Assembly (NCBI GenBank): GCA_964651435.1
Contig: CAZYVU010000032.1
Span: forward strand, 1-37,363
Direction: 5' to 3'
DNA length: 37,363 bases
Source of the DNA: CAZYVU01 sp964651435
GTDB lineage: Bacteria > Desulfobacterota > Syntrophorhabdia > Syntrophorhabdales > CAYQXL01
Part shown: positions 34,052-37,363 of the stretch, piece by piece
Numbering within the stretch: the stretch's first letter is position 1
How the letters are laid out: every line of letters begins with the position of its first letter
Notes under the pieces: generated by a model
What the model was told of the DNA's origin: nothing
What the model saw: only the letters and a program-made list of their open reading frames with translations
Database searches by the model: none
Program-made: the position numbers and the translations under genes

Positions 34052-36124
34052 TCACTCTACGTGAATTTTTGAGAAATCTCCAAAGGTCAGAAACATGTCT
34101 TTAACGATCTTGAGCAGCGCCAACCGGTTGTTTTTTACCGATTCGTCTTTGTCCATGACGAAGACCTTGTCAAAGAAGCTGTCTACCGTTTCTTTGAACC
34201 CGACGAGGATCGCCAGGGCTTCGTCGTATCTCCTCTCGGCCGCAAGTGCGGTAAAGGGTTCGATGCTTGCTTGGTACAGTGCAAAAAGATTCTTTTCTTC
34301 GGGAAGAACAAAAAGCGACGGCTCCACTTCCATGGGGCCGGAGAGCTGCTTCGTAATGTTGAACACGCGCTTGAAGCCCACCATGAGGCGGCTGAAGTCC
34401 TCCAGGGATTTTTGCAGCTCGAGGGCCCTCAACCGTCGGTACCCGTCGAAGATGTCTTGGGTAACGAAGGGCAGAACGGCCTCTATGAAATCCTGATTGT
34501 GGCCGTCATCAAGCATGGCGAACTTGAAGCGGACGGCCACAAAGTCTGCCACGTAGGCCTTTGTTTCTTCCAGGGAGAGGCGGTTTCTGATGGAGGAGCC
34601 GCTCTCATAGGAGGCCGCGATGAGCCGGCCCAGAGGCATGTGAATCCCTTTGTCGATGGCGATGCGAATAACGCCGAGTGCCTGCCTGCGAAGGGCGTAG
34701 GGGTCAAGATTGCCCGTCGGAGTTATGCCGACGGAGAAAAAGGAGACGAGGGAGTCTATCTTGTCTGCGATACCAATAATGATGCCCACCATTGTCTGCG
34801 GAAGGGCGCTCTCGGGACCTGTGGGGAGGTAATGCTCCTCGATGGCTGTGGCCACCTCCTCGTCCTCTCCCTGGTGGCCCGCGTAAATGCGGCCCATGAT
34901 GCCCTGGAGTTCGGAAAACTCGCCGACCATGTGGGTGAGGAGGTCGGTCTTGGCTATCCTGGCGGCCCTCTCGACCTTTTTCAGGTCTCCATAGCCCAGC
35001 ATTTCTGCCAGATGGCGGGACAAATGCTCAACGCGGTCGACCTTTCCCTTCAGCGTTCCGAGCTTTACATGGTAGACGATGGTCTCGAGCCTGTCGTAGA
35101 GAGCGAGAAGGGGCACTTTTCTGTCCTCTTCGAAGAAGAAACGGGCGTCGGCAAGGCGGGCCCGCAGCACCTTTTCGTTTCCCTTCACCACAAGGGCCGG
35201 ATCCTTAGGCGCCGTATTGGCAAAGCAGATGAAATAGGGAAGAAGCCCTCCGCCATCGTCTTCCATAGGGATGTACCGCTGGTGGCTCTTCATGACGTTT
35301 GTGAGGACCTCTTTCGGGAGGACCAGAAAGCTCGTTTCGAAGGATCCCTTCAATGGATATGGGTACTCGGTGATGTAGAGGATCTCCCTGATCAGTGCCT
35401 CGTCGTCGACGGCATGGCCTCCCGTTTCCCCTTCTATGGCGGCGATACCCCTTTTGATGATGGCGAGGCGTTCCTCTTCGTCGACGATGACGGCGTTCTC
35501 CCGGAGAAGGTCGGTGTACCGGTTCGGGCTCTCTACGGCGACGGGCCCGGCGGAAAGAAAGCGATGCCCGTAGGTCGTCTTTCCGCTCTCAACATCGGCC
35601 ACGGCAAACCGGACAGCCTCTTCTCCCAGGAGGGCAACAAGCCACTGGATGGGCCGTGCGTACTCGAAGGTTTCTGTGCCCCAGCGCATCCGCTTCTGAA
35701 AAGGGATCTTCGTTACCACATCTTTCAAGAGCGCCTGCAGGACCTCTCCTGTCGGCTTTCCCACCTCAAGCTTCTCGGCCGTCAGGAATTCCACACCGTC
35801 CTTTATGCCGCGCTTCAGCTCCTCGACGGCTATGCCCTGCGACTTGGCAAAGCCCAGGGCGGCCTTCGTCGGCGCGCCCGAGTCGTCGTAGGCGCGGTTG
35901 GCCGGTGGACCGAACTTGACCGTGACTGTTTCATCCTGCTTTTCGGCAACAGAGGAGACGATGGCGGCAAGCCGGCGCGGTGTCCCTTGAACTGCGATGG
36001 CCCCGAATGCGATACGATTATGTGCAAGACCTTCTTCAAGAAGCTTATAAAGGCCTTCCTTGGCAGGCTCTATAAAACGGGCGGGAATCTCTTCCGTACC
36101 TATTTCCAGGAGAAAATCTTTCAA
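34052..36124 (-). CDS. glyS: Glycyl-tRNA synthetase beta subunit
   Basis: A 690-residue beta chain of the bacterial (alpha2 beta2) glycyl-tRNA synthetase. It starts KDFLLEIGTEEIPARFIEPA, the typical entry. Further marks are RFFFEEDRKVPL, FSELQGIMGRIYAGHQGE and NLDPYALRRQALGVIRI. It binds tRNA and supports the catalytic alpha subunit, encoded 33 nt upstream. Ends in a helical anticodon-binding-like region. Confidence 0.96.
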   Translation of the reverse strand: MKDFLLEIGTEEIPARFIEPAKEGLYKLLEEGLAHNRIAFGAIAVQGTPRRLAAIVSSVAEKQDETVTVKFGPPANRAYDDSGAPTKAALGFAKSQGIAVEELKRGIKDGVEFLTAEKLEVGKPTGEVLQALLKDVVTKIPFQKRMRWGTETFEYARPIQWLVALLGEEAVRFAVADVESGKTTYGHRFLSAGPVAVESPNRYTDLLRENAVIVDEEERLAIIKRGIAAIEGETGGHAVDDEALIREILYITEYPYPLKGSFETSFLVLPKEVLTNVMKSHQRYIPMEDDGGGLLPYFICFANTAPKDPALVVKGNEKVLRARLADARFFFEEDRKVPLLALYDRLETIVYHVKLGTLKGKVDRVEHLSRHLAEMLGYGDLKKVERAARIAKTDLLTHMVGEFSELQGIMGRIYAGHQGEDEEVATAIEEHYLPTGPESALPQTMVGIIIGIADKIDSLVSFFSVGITPTGNLDPYALRRQALGVIRIAIDKGIHMPLGRLIAASYESGSSIRNRLSLEETKAYVADFVAVRFKFAMLDDGHNQDFIEAVLPFVTQDIFDGYRRLRALELQKSLEDFSRLMVGFKRVFNITKQLSGPMEVEPSLFVLPEEKNLFALYQASIEPFTALAAERRYDEALAILVGFKETVDSFFDKVFVMDKDESVKNNRLALLKIVKDMFLTFGDFSKIHVE

Positions 36125-36157
36125 TTGACATACCTCGGTCGTTTAGAGTTGAAACTC

Positions 36158-37036
36158 TCAGGTCGCCGGCACAGCGAGGGGAAATCCCATTTCCTCTCTT
36201 TTCCGTATGTAAAGCTCCGCACATATCTTTGCCAGGTTTCTCACCCTGCCGATATAGCTTGCCCGCTCGGTGACGCTGATGGCGCCCCGGGCGTCGAGCA
36301 GGTTAAAGATGTGGGAGCATTTCAGGCAGTAGTCGTAGGCCGGGAAGACAAGGCCCCTTCCTTTGGCGATACGTTCGCCCTCGGCTTCGTAGACTTCAAA
36401 GAGGTTTCTGAGCATGGCTGCGTCGGATTCTTCAAAGTTATAGGTTGAGTATTCGCGCTCCGCCTCGAGGAAGACGTCGCCGTACAGAATCTTGTCGTTC
36501 CACTTGACATGGTAAACGTTGTCCACGTCCTGCAGGTACATAGCGATGCGTTCGATGCCATAGGTGATTTCCACCGTGATGGGGGAGAGGTTGATGCCAC
36601 CACACTGCTGAAAGTAGGTAAACTGGGTGATCTCCATCCCGTCGAGCCAAACTTCCCAACCGAGGCCCCAGGCGCCCAGGGTGGGCGACTCCCAATCGTC
36701 CTCCACAAACCGGATGTCGTGGTAGGCGGGGTCGATGCCGAAGCTTCGCAGGCTGTCGATGTAAATATCCTGGATGTTCTTTGGCGATGGCTTCATGATG
36801 ACTTGAAACTGGTAGTAGTGCTGAAGCCTGTTGGGGTTCTCGCCGTACCGGCCGTCGGCCGGCCGCCGTGAGGGCTGAACGTATGCCGTATTCCAGGGTT
36901 CAGGCCCCAGGGAGCGCAGGAATGTGGCCGGGTGGAAGGTGCCGGCCCCGACCTCCACGTCGTAGGGTTGCTGAACAATACACCCGCGGTCAGCCCAGAA
37001 CTTTTGGAGTGCCAGTATGAGGTCTTGAAAGTACAT
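36158..37036 (-). CDS. glyQ: Glycyl-tRNA synthetase alpha subunit
   Basis: A 292-residue class II aminoacyl-tRNA synthetase catalytic chain. Diagnostic segments: YFQDLILALQKFWADRGC, QPYDVEVGAGTFHPATFLR, YVQPSRRPADGRYGENPNR and GWEVWLDGMEITQFTYFQQ. ATG 37036 is preferred because homology starts there; a TTG nine codons upstream is the alternative. First gene of glyQ-glyS-ppdK. I see no T-box-like leader. Confidence 0.96.
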   Translation of the reverse strand: MYFQDLILALQKFWADRGCIVQQPYDVEVGAGTFHPATFLRSLGPEPWNTAYVQPSRRPADGRYGENPNRLQHYYQFQVIMKPSPKNIQDIYIDSLRSFGIDPAYHDIRFVEDDWESPTLGAWGLGWEVWLDGMEITQFTYFQQCGGINLSPITVEITYGIERIAMYLQDVDNVYHVKWNDKILYGDVFLEAEREYSTYNFEESDAAMLRNLFEVYEAEGERIAKGRGLVFPAYDYCLKCSHIFNLLDARGAISVTERASYIGRVRNLAKICAELYIRKREEMGFPLAVPAT

Positions 37037-37051
37037 TCGCCGGAACGACTT

Positions 37052-37081
37052 GTTATAGCACAAATCACCACGGTTTTGCCA
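37052..37081 (-). promoter_or_regulatory. Possible glyQ promoter
   Basis: On the minus strand TATAAC (37057-37052; 5 of 6) with a poor TGGCAA 18 nt further up. The start codon would follow closely, leaving a very short leader. Confidence 0.3.
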
Positions 37082-37111
37082 TAATAATCAGATACGTACA
37101 AGAATAAGTGC

Positions 37112-37135
37112 GAAGAACAGAGGGAAGAACAGAGG
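37112..37135 (+). repeat. 12-bp tandem duplication upstream of the transposase remnant
   Basis: GAAGAACAGAGG occurs twice back to back (37112-37123, 37124-37135), within the 160-nt gap between glyQ and the transposase remnant. Confidence 0.6.
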
Positions 37136-37196
37136 GACGACCGTAAATAAGTAAATAGCTCTTGATAATCTCCCCCTGTTCTGATAGGCATAAGCT

Positions 37197-37363
37197 ATGC
37201 CTCGTCATGCCCGTCTCGATGCGGAAGGAGTTCTGCACCACATCATCGTGCGCGGCATTGAACGGCCGTTGATCTTTCGCGATGACATGGATAAAGACGG
37301 GTTCGTTGAACAGGCGATACCACCGCCATGGCCAGCTCTTCCAGAATCGGTATAAGTCGATCG
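37197..37363 (+). pseudogene. Broken REP-associated tyrosine transposase (RAYT), running off the window
   Basis: ATG 37197 opens MPRHARLDAEGVLHHIIVRG and continues to FRDDMDKDGFVEQ, the usual N-terminus of IS200-like RAYT (Y1_Tnp) proteins. The frame then fails. From 37312 the +1 frame reads RRYHRHGQLFQNRYKSI, a segment that in intact family members lies some 70-80 residues further on. The piece between, which should carry the HUH metal motif, is missing, so the gene has an internal deletion with a frameshift and cannot be an active nuclease. Confidence 0.8.

Noticed and set aside
34271..36448. 725-codon plus-strand frame opposite glyS
   Set aside because: Antisense shadow of a certain glyS gene, with no recognisable domain.
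37037..37196. T-box or other tRNA-sensing leader before glyQ
   Set aside because: No long structured leader or terminator/antiterminator pair can be seen, and the likely leader is very short.

Overview
The window looks like a chromosomal segment of an anaerobic deltaproteobacterium (Desulfobacterota in the broad sense, possibly a Syntrophorhabdales/Syntrophobacterales-type lineage). The grounds are the gene set: a complex I operon without the NADH module, a deltaproteobacterial-style NrfHA nitrite reductase, pyruvate phosphate dikinase, glycyl-tRNA synthetase of the alpha/beta type, and a peptide-modification cassette recognised from memory as the SynChlorMet (Scm) type. The exact genus is inference.

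Layout. (1) 112-4951, minus strand: an Scm-type RiPP operon in transcription order scmD (PqqD-like), scmE (radical SAM/SPASM), a four-helix-bundle gene, scmF (second radical SAM/SPASM), a Cys-rich repeat peptide, and scmC (HPr-kinase-like P-loop protein). The peptide (1341-1655) has a YxxPxL-type leader and seven Cys-x-x-Gly units spaced about every 12 residues, and is the best candidate in the window for an undescribed natural-product precursor. Three arrays of short hairpin repeats lie in this operon. Two of them, in opposite orientation, bracket the four-helix-bundle gene as if it had been inserted. (2) 5242-16560, plus strand: nuoA, B, CD, H, I, J, K, two Mrp/NuoL-like antiporter subunits separated by a small membrane protein, nuoM and nuoN. 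No nuoE, F or G is present. (3) 16573-18783: an unknown small gene, then nrfH and nrfA. (4) 18794-23155: a large AsmA/DUF748 protein and a YihY/BrkB membrane protein. (5) 23168-31260: housekeeping and stress genes on both strands: phosphoglucomutase, a 54-residue Cys-rich small protein, a pyridoxamine-oxidase-like flavoprotein, a class II photolyase, a coiled-coil protein, a secreted rhodanese, RadC and a divergent YchF-like GTPase. (6) 31261-37036, minus: ppdK, glyS and glyQ. (7) The right edge enters a broken REP-associated transposase (RAYT).

How the parts work together. The Scm operon and the nuo operon are divergent, and a plausible sigma70-type promoter faces each way in 4952-5241. The Scm genes would make and modify one peptide: ScmD binds the leader, ScmE and ScmF install radical-SAM modifications, and ScmC may phosphorylate or otherwise use nucleotide. 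The nuo operon would encode a membrane ion pump fed by a donor other than NADH (ferredoxin is the obvious guess). NrfHA would draw quinol electrons to reduce nitrite in the periplasm. All functional statements rest on reading motifs by eye; no database search was run.
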